From the NCBI RefSeq assembly GCF_040066175.1, contig NZ_JBEAAM010000003.1, positions 3,669-67,668 of the forward strand: 64,000 bases of DNA. Direction: 5' to 3'. The position numbers and the translations under genes were made by a program. The stretch's first letter is position 1, and the number at the start of each line of letters is the position of its first letter. This document shows, piece after piece, positions 17,737 to 26,613 of this stretch. The notes under the pieces were generated by a model, which saw nothing but the letters and a program-made list of their open reading frames with translations, made no database searches and was not told the origin of the DNA. This DNA comes from Solimonas sp040066175 (GTDB taxonomy: Bacteria > Pseudomonadota > Gammaproteobacteria > Nevskiales > Nevskiaceae).

Positions 17737-19155
17737 ATGCGCATCCCGATCGCCGTCCTCGCCCTGCTCGCCCCGTCCGCTTCGATGGCCTCGTCGGGCG
17801 GCGGCGCACTCGACCTCACGACGAGCTGGATCGGTGTGGTGTCGCTGGCGCTGTTCGTCGCCGCGTATGCGATGGTGGTGCTCGAGGAGTGGAGCGGGAT
17901 GCGCAAGTCCATCCCGGTGCTGCTCGCCGCCGGCTTCATCTGGACTCTGATCGGGATCGCCTACATCGAGCATGGCGACCACGAATCGGCCGGCAATTTC
18001 GTGCGCAGCAGCCTGCTCGAGTACGGTGAACTGCTACTGTTCCTGCTGGTCGCGATGACTTACGTGAATACCTTGCAGGAGCGCAATGTCTTCGAGGCGC
18101 TGCGCGGCTGGCTCGTGTCGCGCGGATTCTCGCTGCGGGTCGTGTTCTGGCTCACCGGCGCCATCGCATTCCTGATGTCGCCGCTGGCCGACAACATGAC
18201 GACCGCGCTGGTGCTGGCTTCGGTGGCCATCGCGGTGGGCAAGCACGAGCCGCGCTTCGTCGTCGTCGCCTGCATCAATGTCGTCGTCGCCGCCAATGCC
18301 GGCGGTGCGTTCAGCCCCTTCGGCGACATCACGACCTTGATGGTCTGGCAGAAGGGCGTGCTCGACGCCGGCGAGTTCCTCGCGCTGCTGGTGCCCTCGC
18401 TGGTCAACTGGCTGGTGCCCGCCTTCATCATGAGCCTCGCCGTGCCCAAGGAGATCCCGCCGCCGATGCAGGCGGAGTTTCACGTCAAGCGCGGCGGCTT
18501 CCTGATCATCTTCATGTTCATCCTCACCGTCGCGGTGACGGTGACGATGCACACCGCGTTCCACCTGCCGCCGGCGCTCGGCATGATGGGCGGCCTGGGC
18601 GTGCTCAAGCTCTATGGCTGGCTGTTGAGCCGCCAGGCGGCGCGGCAGATGGAGTTCGTCTCGCATGACGCGATGATGAGCGACCACACCGAGCAGCACG
18701 GCCTCAACACCTTCCGCGAGGTGGCCCGCGCGGAGTGGGATACGCTGCTGTTCTTCTACGGCATCATCCTGTGCGTCGGCGGCCTCGGCACGCTCGGCTA
18801 CCTCGCGGTCGGTTCGCAGCTGATGTACGAAGGCCTCGGCCCGATGACCGCCAACATCCTCGTCGGCATCGTCTCGGCGGTGATCGACAACATCCCGGTG
18901 ATGTATGCCGTGCTGACGATGAATCCGGCGATGAGCGACGGCCACTGGCTGCTGGTCACCCTCACCGCCGGCGTCGGCGGTTCGCTGCTGTCGATCGGCT
19001 CGGCGGCGGGCGTCGCCGTGATGGGCCAGGCGCATGGCATCTACACCTTCTTCTCGCACCTGCGCTGGAGCTGGGCGATCGCGCTCGGCTACGCCGCGAG
19101 CATCGCCGTGCACTACTGGATGAACCACAGCTACTTCGCGCCCGGCTGCTGTTGA
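17737..19155 (+). CDS. nhaD: NhaD-type Na+/H+ antiporter
   Basis: Sodium/proton antiporter of the ion-transporter superfamily. From ATG 17737 the protein is 472 residues, beginning with a signal-like segment MRIPIAVLALLAPSASMA, as is usual in NhaD. Landmarks are FLMSPLADNMTTALVL, NVVVAANAGGAFSPFGDITTLMVW and IVSAVIDNIPVMYAVL, holding the polar residues expected in the transport path. An earlier in-frame ATG at 17656 would add 27 residues of non-family sequence and overlaps the promoter. The gene is divergent from nuo and followed by the mrp operon, fitting a sodium-cycle cluster. Confidence 0.94.
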   Translation: MRIPIAVLALLAPSASMASSGGGALDLTTSWIGVVSLALFVAAYAMVVLEEWSGMRKSIPVLLAAGFIWTLIGIAYIEHGDHESAGNFVRSSLLEYGELLLFLLVAMTYVNTLQERNVFEALRGWLVSRGFSLRVVFWLTGAIAFLMSPLADNMTTALVLASVAIAVGKHEPRFVVVACINVVVAANAGGAFSPFGDITTLMVWQKGVLDAGEFLALLVPSLVNWLVPAFIMSLAVPKEIPPPMQAEFHVKRGGFLIIFMFILTVAVTVTMHTAFHLPPALGMMGGLGVLKLYGWLLSRQAARQMEFVSHDAMMSDHTEQHGLNTFREVARAEWDTLLFFYGIILCVGGLGTLGYLAVGSQLMYEGLGPMTANILVGIVSAVIDNIPVMYAVLTMNPAMSDGHWLLVTLTAGVGGSLLSIGSAAGVAVMGQAHGIYTFFSHLRWSWAIALGYAASIAVHYWMNHSYFAPGCC

Positions 19156-19260
19156 AGTGCCGCGCGCGTCGGCACGCGCGGCCGGGTGGCGCGCGCGTTG
19201 ACGCTGGTCGCGGAATTGGGCAAGTATCCGGCTCCACCCGCACCGATACGAACCGCCACG

Positions 19261-19734
19261 ATGAAAGCGGTCCTGGGGATGGCCGTGATGCTGTCGGCGT
19301 TCTGGCTGCTGCTGTCCGGCCACTACGCCCCGCTGTTCCTGTTCTTCGGCGCGGTCTCGGTGGCGCTCGCGATCTGGCTGGCGCGGCGCATGGACATCAT
19401 CGACCACGAAGGCCGGCCGCTGGAGATGAGCCTGCGCGCACCGCGCTACTGGGCTTGGCTCGGCGGACAGATCCTGCTCTCCGCCCTGCGCCTGGCGCGC
19501 ATGATCTGGACCCCGGACCTGCGCATCGCCCCGACACTGCGCACGACGCCGATCGGCGCGATGACCGAGCTGGAGCGGGTGACCTATGCGAATTCGATCA
19601 CGCTGACGCCGGGCACGCTGGCCCTGCAGGTCGAGGACGAATGGATCGAGGTGCACTCGGTCGATGAAACGCTGATCGGCGAACTCGAGCGCGGCGACAT
19701 GGCCGCGCGCATCCGCCGCATGGAGCTGGGCTGA
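19261..19734 (+). CDS. mrpE: Mrp antiporter subunit E
   Basis: Small membrane subunit of a multisubunit cation/proton antiporter. From ATG 19261 the 157 residues show two N-terminal hydrophobic segments and the MrpE core APRYWAWLGGQILLSALRLARMIW, then the soluble tail ANSITLTPGTLALQVEDEWIEVHSVDE. Its last base is the first base of the mrpF start codon. It opens an operon of nine overlapping genes. Confidence 0.92.
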   Translation: MKAVLGMAVMLSAFWLLLSGHYAPLFLFFGAVSVALAIWLARRMDIIDHEGRPLEMSLRAPRYWAWLGGQILLSALRLARMIWTPDLRIAPTLRTTPIGAMTELERVTYANSITLTPGTLALQVEDEWIEVHSVDETLIGELERGDMAARIRRMELG

Positions 19735-20024
19735 TGCTGCTCGCGGCAACGCTCGCGCTGCTGGCCGCCATGCTGCTGGCGCTCGGTCGCGCGCTGCTGG
19801 GACCGACGCTGTTCGATCGCATCCTCGCGGTCAACAGCTTCGGCACCAAGACGGTGCTGTTCATCGCCGTCTCCGGCTTTCTCGCGGGCCGTCCGCATTT
19901 CCTCGACATCGCGCTGGTCTATGCGCTGATCAACTTTACCGGCACGGTCGCGGTGCTCAAGCTGACGCACCACGGCGAGTTCGGCGCCGCCGGCGCACCC
20001 GAACAGCAGGAGGGCGACCTGTGA
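19734..20024 (+). CDS. mrpF: Mrp antiporter subunit F
   Basis: Three-TM subunit, 96 residues, with the MrpF signature LLGPTLFDRILAVNSFGTKTV and ALVYALINFTGTVAVLK. It is coupled to mrpE through a one-base overlap and to mrpG through GTGA. Confidence 0.92.
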   Translation: MLLAATLALLAAMLLALGRALLGPTLFDRILAVNSFGTKTVLFIAVSGFLAGRPHFLDIALVYALINFTGTVAVLKLTHHGEFGAAGAPEQQEGDL

Positions 20025-20338
20025 ACGTGATTCTGATCGCCAGCGACCTGCTGCTCGGTGCCGGGATGCTGTTCGTGCTCACCGGCGCGGCCGGCCTGTA
20101 CCGTCTGCCCGAGTTCTTCACCCGCACGCACGCCGCGAGCATCACCGACAGCGCCGGCGCCGGGCTGGTTCTGCTCGGCCTGCTGCTGCGCGTCGAGGAT
20201 CTGGCCACGGGCCTGCGCCTGCTGCTGATCCTGCTGTTCCTGATGTTCACCAGCCCGACGGCGTCGCAGGCACTGGCGCGTTCGGCGCTCGACGATGGAC
20301 TGCGGCCCCTGGTCCGGCTCGGGAAACGTCCGCGATGA
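20021..20338 (+). CDS. mrpG: Mrp antiporter subunit G
   Basis: Three-TM subunit, 105 residues, with the family motif LTGAAGLYRLPEFFTRTHAASITDSAGAG. Start is GTG at 20021, overlapping the mrpF stop codon. Confidence 0.92.
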   Translation: MNVILIASDLLLGAGMLFVLTGAAGLYRLPEFFTRTHAASITDSAGAGLVLLGLLLRVEDLATGLRLLLILLFLMFTSPTASQALARSALDDGLRPLVRLGKRPR

Positions 20339-21324
20339 CGGCCTTCCACCCGATCAACATCGCCCTGTTCGCGATCCTGGTGATCACCGCGCTGGCGATC
20401 GCGCGCATCCGCCAGCTGTTCGCCGCGGCGATGCTGTCCGGCCTGTTCAGTCTGGCCTGTGCCTGCATCTTCGTGCTGCACGACGCCGTGGACGTCGCCT
20501 TCACCGAAGCCGCCGTCGGCGCCGGCATGACCACCGTGCTGTTCCTGTGCACGCTCGCGCTGACCGATTCGCGCGAGAAATCGACGCCGCCGCGGCGCAG
20601 CGTGCCGGCCGCGCTCGCGGCGCTGTTGACCGGCGCCGCGCTGATCTACGCCAGTGCCGACCTGCCGAAGTTCGCCGCGGCGGATACGCCGGTGCAGCAG
20701 CACCCGCTGACCGAGCGCTACCTGCGCGACTCGGCGACCGAGATCGGGATCCCCAACGTGGTGACCTCGGTGCTCGCCAGCTATCGCGGCTACGACACCC
20801 TGGGCGAGACCGTGGTCATCTTCACGGCGGCGATTGCCGTGCTGATGCTGCTCGGCAGGACGGCGCATGCGAAAACCAGCGATGCCGTCATGTCCTTGCA
20901 TACGCGACACCGGGTGCTGCGCGTGGTCACCAAGCTGCTGGTGCCGTTCATCCTGGTGTTCGCGCTGTACGTGCAGTTCCACGGCGACTATGGACCGGGC
21001 GGCGGCTTCCAGGCCGGCGTGATCTTCGCGTCCGGCCTGATCCTCTACGGCCTGGTGTTCGGGCTGGAGGCGGCGCGCGGCGTGGCACCGGTGCGTGTGC
21101 TGCGGCGGCTGGTCGCGGCCGGCGTGCTCATCTACGGCGGCGTCGGCGTGGCGACGCTCGTCGCCGGCGGCGCCTTCCTCGACTACGACGCGCTCGATCC
21201 GGGACATCCGGCGACCGGACAGCACCTCGGCATCCTGCTGGTCGAACTGGGCGTCGGCATCACCGTCGCCGCCGCGATGCTGATGCTGTTCCTGTCCTTT
21301 GCCGGCCGCCGGGACGCGCGATGA
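20335..21324 (+). CDS. Mrp antiporter subunit A' (C-terminal domain) fused to subunit B
   Basis: The 329-residue protein begins with the MrpA C-terminal (DUF4040/MbhD-like) signature VAFTEAAVGAGMTTVLF. An MbhE-like region follows, and then an MnhB/MrpB domain (about 195-325) with LLVPFILVFALYVQFHGDYGPGGGFQAGV. The large NuoL-like N-terminal part of full-length MrpA is missing. The start ATG overlaps the mrpG stop. This layout resembles Mrp variants in which MrpA is split and extra D-like subunits stand in for its NuoL-like part. Confidence 0.9.
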   Translation: MTAFHPINIALFAILVITALAIARIRQLFAAAMLSGLFSLACACIFVLHDAVDVAFTEAAVGAGMTTVLFLCTLALTDSREKSTPPRRSVPAALAALLTGAALIYASADLPKFAAADTPVQQHPLTERYLRDSATEIGIPNVVTSVLASYRGYDTLGETVVIFTAAIAVLMLLGRTAHAKTSDAVMSLHTRHRVLRVVTKLLVPFILVFALYVQFHGDYGPGGGFQAGVIFASGLILYGLVFGLEAARGVAPVRVLRRLVAAGVLIYGGVGVATLVAGGAFLDYDALDPGHPATGQHLGILLVELGVGITVAAAMLMLFLSFAGRRDAR

Positions 21325-21683
21325 TCGCCAGCCACTACAGCTACTGGGTGTCGATGGCGTTGATGATGATCGGCCTGTACGTGGTCATGAGCCACGCCAA
21401 CCTGGTGAAGAAGCTGATCGGCCTCAACGTCTTCCAGGTCGCGGTGTTCATGCTCTACATCAGCCTCGGCAAGCGCGCCGACGGCACCGCGCCGATCCTC
21501 GATTCCGCGTTCGCCGCCTACTCGCATCCGCTGCCGCACGTGCTGATCCTGACGGCGATCGTCGTCGGTGTCGCCACCACCGCGCTGGGGCTGGCGCTGA
21601 CCGTGCGCATCCACGAAGCCTACGGCACCACCGACGAGGACGATGCGCTGAAACGCGACAGCGCCCAGGGCGAGCCGCGATGA
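21321..21683 (+). CDS. mrpC: Mrp antiporter subunit C
   Basis: NuoK-like subunit, 120 residues from ATG 21321, with HANLVKKLIGLNVFQVAVFMLYISLG and PLPHVLILTAIVVGVATTALGLAL, the conserved NuoK/MrpC helices. The start overlaps the A'-B stop (ATGA) and the end overlaps the first D-type gene. Confidence 0.92.
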   Translation: MIASHYSYWVSMALMMIGLYVVMSHANLVKKLIGLNVFQVAVFMLYISLGKRADGTAPILDSAFAAYSHPLPHVLILTAIVVGVATTALGLALTVRIHEAYGTTDEDDALKRDSAQGEPR

Positions 21684-23152
21684 TCGACCATCTGCCGGCA
21701 CTGCAGGTCGTCGTCCCCCTGCTCGCCGCGCCGCTGTGCGTCGTGTTGCGCCGGCCGCGCGCCGCATGGGCGGTGTATGCGGCGGCAGCGACGGCGACGC
21801 TGGTGATCGCCGCGCTGCTGGTCGCTCAGACGGCCGACGGCACGGTGCTGCGTTACGCGCTGGGCGGCTGGCCCGCGCCCTTCGGCATCGAGTACGTGGT
21901 CGACGCCGCCAACGCGCTGCCGCTGCTGCTCGTCGGCCTGCTCGCGTTCGCCGTCGCGATCTACGCACCGCAGGTGGTCGCCGCGGAGACCGAAGCGCCG
22001 CGCATCTATCTCTACTACACCTGCCTGTGCCTGTACCTGGCCGGCCTGCTCGGCATCGGCATCACCGGCGATGCGTTCAATGTGTTCGTGTTCCTCGAAA
22101 TCTCCTCGCTGTCGGCCTATGCGCTGATCGCGATGGGCCGGCGACGGCGCGCGCTGCTGGCGGCGTTCCGCTACCTGGTGATGGGCACGGCCGGCGGCAC
22201 CTTCGTCCTGATCGGCATCGGCCTGCTGTACGCGCTGACCGGCACGCTGAACATGGCCGACCTCGCCGAACGCGTGCCGGCGCTGTACGGCAACCGCGCG
22301 CTCACGGCAGCGCTCGGCTTCATCGGCGTCGGCCTGGCGATCAAGGCCGCGGTGTTCCCGCTGCATGCCTGGCAGCCGGACGCCTATGCCGAGGCGTCGA
22401 GCGCGGCCAGCCTGCTGCTGGCCGGCGCCGGCGCCAAGATCGCCATCTACGCCTTCCTGCGCTACGCCTTCGGCATCTTCGGCAGCGGCTTCGTCAACGG
22501 TGCACTGCCGCTTTCCGAACTGCTGCTGCTGCTCGGCGTGATCGGCATGCTGATCGGCTCGGCCGTCGCCTGTTTCCAGCAGGACTTCAAGCGCCTGCTG
22601 GCCTGGTCGAGCATCGGCCAGGTCGGCTACATCGTCGCCGGCATCGGCCTCGCCGATGCACGCGGCCTCAGCGCGGCCTATCTGCATCTGTTCAATCACG
22701 GCCTGATCAAGGGCGGGCTGTTCGCGGTGGCCGGGATCGTCCTGCTGCGCGCCGGCGGCACCCACCTCGACGATTTCGCCGGACTCGCGCGGCGCATGCC
22801 CGTGACTTTCGCCGTGCTGCTGATCGGCGGTCTGGGACTCATCGGTATGCCGCTGACCGCGGGCTTCGTCGGCAAGTGGGCGCTGGCGCAGGCCCTGATC
22901 GGCGGCGGGCAATGGGGGGTGCTCGCGGCGATGCTGTTCAGTTCGCTGCTCGCCGTCGTCTATGTCGGCCGCGTCATCGAGATCGCCTGGTTCCGCGATC
23001 CTCCACCCGGCGCGGTCGCAGCGGCCGCGCCCGGCATGTACGTCGCCGCAGCGCTGCTGGTGCTGCTGTCGCTGTGGGTCGCGCTCGACAGTCGAGCGCT
23101 CGGCGATTACGCCGCGACGGCTGCACGCGCGCTGCTGGGTGCATCGCCATGA
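21680..23152 (+). CDS. mrpD: Mrp antiporter subunit D (first copy)
   Basis: NuoL/M/N-like subunit, 490 residues. The TM5 Glu (FLEISSLSAYALIAMG) and TM7 Lys (VGLAIKAAVFPLHAWQPDAYAEASS) needed for proton transfer are present. It is the closest of the three D-type proteins to canonical MrpD, as judged by PLHAWQPDAYAEA and by its position after mrpC. Start and stop codons overlap the neighbours. Confidence 0.9.
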   Translation: MIDHLPALQVVVPLLAAPLCVVLRRPRAAWAVYAAAATATLVIAALLVAQTADGTVLRYALGGWPAPFGIEYVVDAANALPLLLVGLLAFAVAIYAPQVVAAETEAPRIYLYYTCLCLYLAGLLGIGITGDAFNVFVFLEISSLSAYALIAMGRRRRALLAAFRYLVMGTAGGTFVLIGIGLLYALTGTLNMADLAERVPALYGNRALTAALGFIGVGLAIKAAVFPLHAWQPDAYAEASSAASLLLAGAGAKIAIYAFLRYAFGIFGSGFVNGALPLSELLLLLGVIGMLIGSAVACFQQDFKRLLAWSSIGQVGYIVAGIGLADARGLSAAYLHLFNHGLIKGGLFAVAGIVLLRAGGTHLDDFAGLARRMPVTFAVLLIGGLGLIGMPLTAGFVGKWALAQALIGGGQWGVLAAMLFSSLLAVVYVGRVIEIAWFRDPPPGAVAAAAPGMYVAAALLVLLSLWVALDSRALGDYAATAARALLGASP

Positions 23153-24657
23153 ACGCGGCGCTGATGCTGGCGGCGATCTGCTTGCCGCTCGCCGGAGCCG
23201 GCGCTCTCGTGCTGTTGCGGCGCTGGCCGAACCTGCGCGAGGCGGCGACGCTGCTCGCCGGCCTCGCGCTGGCCGCATTGGTCCTGAGCCTGTGGCCGCA
23301 TGTCGAAAGCCGCCCGCGCCTGGAGTTGTGGACGTGGATGCCGGGCCTGTCCTTCGCGCTGGAAATGGAACCGCTGGGCCTGCTGTTCGCATCGGTGGCC
23401 GGCTGCCTGTGGCCGGTGACCTCGCTGTATGCGATCGGCTACATGCGCGCGGCCGGCGAAGGCCACCAGACGCGCTTCTACTTCTGCTTCGCGATCGCGA
23501 TCGCCGCGGCGATGCTGATCGCCTTCGCCGGCAACGGCCTGACCCTGTTCGTCGGCTACGAGGTGCTGACGCTGGCGACCTGGCCGCTGGTCGCGCACAA
23601 GGGCACGCCCGAAGCACGGCGCGGCGCACGGCTCTATCTGATCATCCTGCTGACGACGTCGATCGGCCTGCTGCTGCCGGCGCTGGTCTGGACCTACGCG
23701 CTGAGCGGCACGCTGGAATTCCGCGACGGCGGCATCCTCGCCGGGCAGGCGTCGCCGCAGGTGCTGGGCATCCTCTACGCGCTGTTCCTGTTCGGCATCG
23801 GCAAGGCGGCGCTGATGCCGTTCCACCGCTGGCTGCCGGCGGCGATGGTCGCGCCGACGCCGGTATCGGCACTGCTGCACGCGGTCGCCGTGGTCAAGGC
23901 CGGCGTGTTCACGGTGATGAAGATCACCATCTATTTCTTCGGCATGGACGCGATGCGTTTATCGGAAGTCGGCCAACCGATGGCCTGGGTCGCCGCCTTC
24001 ACGATCGTTGCGGCTGCGGCGATCGCTGCCCGCCAGGACAATCTCAAGGCGCGCCTCGCCTACTCGACCGTGAGCCAGCTCAGCTACATCGTGCTCGGCG
24101 CCGCGCTGGCCTCGCAGGACGCGCTGATCGAGGGCGCGCTGCACATCGTCACGCACGCCGCCGGCAAGATCACGCTGTTCTTCTGCGCCGGCGCGATCTA
24201 CGTCGCGGCGCACAAGACCAAGGTCAGCGAGCTCGATGGTCTGGGTCCGCAGATGCCGTTCACCTTCGCCGCATTCACGCTCGCCGGCATGTCGATCATC
24301 GGCCTGCCACCGTTGGCCGGCAGCTGGGACAAGCTGCTGTTGATGGAAGGCGCGGTCGAGGCCGGCACGCCGGTGATGATGGGCGTGCTGCTGGTCAGCT
24401 CGCTGCTCGGCATTGCCTACCTGATGCCGATCCCGGTCCGTGCATTCTTCCTGCCGCAGCGCGGCGCGCCGGCGGCGGTCGACGACCCTTCAGGGGAATC
24501 ACGCACCTCGCGCCGGCGCAGCATCCATGAAGCACCGTGGGCCTGCGTGCTGCCGTTGTGCCTGACCGCGCTCGCCTGCTTCTTCCTGTTCTTCTTCGAG
24601 GATCGGCTGGTGGCGCCGCTGGCGGAGCGCCTCGGCCATGGATGGGACAACGAATGA
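23149..24657 (+). CDS. Mrp/complex I-like proton-transporting subunit D (second copy)
   Basis: A 502-residue NuoM-like membrane protein. Conserved elements are FVGYEVLTLATWPLV (Glu) and GIGKAALMPFHRWLPAAMVAPTPVSALLHAVAVVKAG (Lys, discontinuous helix, second Lys). It is more NuoM- or HyfB-like than the first copy. Overlap with both neighbours indicates coupled translation in the mrp operon. Confidence 0.87.
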   Translation: MNAALMLAAICLPLAGAGALVLLRRWPNLREAATLLAGLALAALVLSLWPHVESRPRLELWTWMPGLSFALEMEPLGLLFASVAGCLWPVTSLYAIGYMRAAGEGHQTRFYFCFAIAIAAAMLIAFAGNGLTLFVGYEVLTLATWPLVAHKGTPEARRGARLYLIILLTTSIGLLLPALVWTYALSGTLEFRDGGILAGQASPQVLGILYALFLFGIGKAALMPFHRWLPAAMVAPTPVSALLHAVAVVKAGVFTVMKITIYFFGMDAMRLSEVGQPMAWVAAFTIVAAAAIAARQDNLKARLAYSTVSQLSYIVLGAALASQDALIEGALHIVTHAAGKITLFFCAGAIYVAAHKTKVSELDGLGPQMPFTFAAFTLAGMSIIGLPPLAGSWDKLLLMEGAVEAGTPVMMGVLLVSSLLGIAYLMPIPVRAFFLPQRGAPAAVDDPSGESRTSRRRSIHEAPWACVLPLCLTALACFFLFFFEDRLVAPLAERLGHGWDNE

Positions 24658-24923
24658 ACGAACGCGAACGCTGGCTCGACTCGCCGCGCAACGTCACGCG
24701 GCTCGTCTCTGCACTCTACGCGCTGTGCGCGGCGCTGCTCGTGGCCGACCTGTTCTATGACAAGCAGACGCACTTCGCCTTCGAGGCCTGGTTCGGCTTC
24801 TTCGCCGTGTTCGGCTTCGTCGCGTACGTATTCATCGTCCTGAGTGCCAAGGCGCTGCGCCGGCTGATCCGGCGGCCGGAGGACTACTACGAGCACCGCG
24901 GACCGGGGAAGCGCGATGCTTGA
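24654..24923 (+). CDS. two-TM hypothetical protein inside the mrp operon
   Basis: An 89-residue protein from ATG 24654, overlapping the previous stop (ATGA). It has a charged N-terminus (MNERERWLDSPRNVTR), two hydrophobic helices (about 17-35 and 43-65) and a basic/acidic tail (LRRLIRRPEDYYEHRGPGKRDA). I do not recognise the family. Its strict embedding between two D-type genes, with overlaps on both sides, suggests it is an accessory or assembly subunit of the antiporter. Confidence 0.75.
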   Translation: MNERERWLDSPRNVTRLVSALYALCAALLVADLFYDKQTHFAFEAWFGFFAVFGFVAYVFIVLSAKALRRLIRRPEDYYEHRGPGKRDA

Positions 24924-26613
24924 GGCACTGCTCAACCCGGCCCTGCTGCTGATCGCCGGCGGCCTGTTGCTGCCCCTGCTGCACGAGATCCCGCGCAAGC
25001 TGTTCATGCTGGCGCTGCCCGCGGCGAGCCTCGCCCTGCTGTGCTGGCTGCCGGCCGGGGACGCCGGCGAGATCGAGTTCTTCGGCATCGCGATGGAGAC
25101 GCTGCGCATCGACCGGCTGTCGTTCGTCTTCGGCGTGATCTTCCACATCGCCGCCTGGCTCGCGGTGATCTATGCGCTGCACCTCAAGGACACGCTGCAG
25201 CACGTGGCGGCGATGGTCTATGCCGGCGCTGCGATCGGCGCGGTGCTGGCCGGCGACCTGGTCACGCTGATGCTGTACTGGGAGCTGACCGCGCTGTCGT
25301 CGGTGTTCCTGATCTGGGCACGCCGCACCGAACGCGCCTACCGCGTCGGCATGCGCTACCTGATCATCCAGGTCGGCTCCGGCGTGCTGCTGATCGCCGG
25401 CATCGCGGTGCGCTACGTCGCCACCGGCAGCGTGGACTTCGAGCGCATGGATCTGGCCGAACCCGGCGCGCCGCTGATCTTCCTCGCGTTCGGCATCAAG
25501 TGCGCGTTCCCGCTGCTGCACAACTGGCTGCAGGATGCCTACCCCGAAGCGACCGTGACCGGCACCGTCGTGCTGTCGGCGTTCACGACCAAGCTCGCGG
25601 TCTATGCGCTGGCGCGCGGCTTCGCCGGCACCGAGATGCTGATCTGGATCGGCGCGGCGATGACCCTGTTCCCGATCTTCTTCGCCGTCATCGAGAACGA
25701 CCTGCGCCGCGTGCTCGCCTACAGCCTCAACAACCAGCTCGGCTTCATGGTCTGCGGCATCGGCGTCGGCACGGAACTGGCGATCAACGGCGCCGCCGCG
25801 CACGCCTTCGCCCACATCCTCTACAAGGCCTTGCTGTTCATGGCGATGGGCGCGGTGCTGTTCCGCGTCGGCACGATCAAGGCCTCGGAACTCGGCGGGC
25901 TGTACAAGTCGATGCCGTGGACCGCGGCCTTCTGCATCATCGGTTCGCTGTCGATCTCCTCGTTCCCGCTGCTGTCCGGCTTCGTCACCAAGTCGATGAT
26001 CCTGACCGCGGTCGCCGAGGAGCACCGCTGGATCGTCTGGCTGATGCTGCTGTTCGCCTCGGCCGGCGTGCTCGATCACTCCGGCATCAAGATTCCGTTC
26101 TTCAGCTTCTTCGCGCATGACTCCGGCAAGCGCTGCGCCGAGGCGCCGGCGAACATGCTGGTGGCGATGGCGCTGGCCGCCGCGCTGTGCATCGGCATCG
26201 GGCTGTATCCGGCGCCGCTGTATGCGCTGCTGCCCTTCGACCTCGACTACGACGCCTACTCGGTGACGCATGTGATCACGCAGTTGCAGCTGCTGCTGTT
26301 CGCCGCCGCAGGTTTCGCCGTGCTGTACCGGCGCGGCTGGTATCCGCCGGAGATCCCGTCGCTGAATCTCGATTCCGACTGGATCTACCGCCGCTTCGCG
26401 CCGGCCGTCTGGGATGGTTTCCTGCGCGCGCTCGCCGGCGGCCGCGACCGCGCGCTGCAGCCGGTTCTGCGCCTGGCCTGGCGCGGCGCGGCGCGGCTCA
26501 GCCTGGCCTTGCGGCCCAACGGTCGCGTCGCCGACGCCTGGCCGACCGGGACGATGGTGCTGTGGACGACGCTGCTGCTGGGCCTGTTCCTGCTCGCCGG
26601 ACTGCGGCCGTAG
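24916..26613 (+). CDS. Mrp/complex I-like proton-transporting subunit D (third copy)
   Basis: A 565-residue antiporter-like protein with Glu in YWELTALSSVFLIWA and Lys in FGIKCAFPLLHNWLQDAYPEATVTG. It also has the histidine-containing segment AHAFAHILYKALLFMAMG. The C-terminus (about 480-565) extends past the usual 14 TM helices with DSDWIYRRFAPAVWDGFLRAL and a last TM helix, resembling the NuoL tail. It is the last gene of the operon; rimK converges from the right, with its stop adjoining at 26614. Confidence 0.88.
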   Translation: MLEALLNPALLLIAGGLLLPLLHEIPRKLFMLALPAASLALLCWLPAGDAGEIEFFGIAMETLRIDRLSFVFGVIFHIAAWLAVIYALHLKDTLQHVAAMVYAGAAIGAVLAGDLVTLMLYWELTALSSVFLIWARRTERAYRVGMRYLIIQVGSGVLLIAGIAVRYVATGSVDFERMDLAEPGAPLIFLAFGIKCAFPLLHNWLQDAYPEATVTGTVVLSAFTTKLAVYALARGFAGTEMLIWIGAAMTLFPIFFAVIENDLRRVLAYSLNNQLGFMVCGIGVGTELAINGAAAHAFAHILYKALLFMAMGAVLFRVGTIKASELGGLYKSMPWTAAFCIIGSLSISSFPLLSGFVTKSMILTAVAEEHRWIVWLMLLFASAGVLDHSGIKIPFFSFFAHDSGKRCAEAPANMLVAMALAAALCIGIGLYPAPLYALLPFDLDYDAYSVTHVITQLQLLLFAAAGFAVLYRRGWYPPEIPSLNLDSDWIYRRFAPAVWDGFLRALAGGRDRALQPVLRLAWRGAARLSLALRPNGRVADAWPTGTMVLWTTLLLGLFLLAGLRP

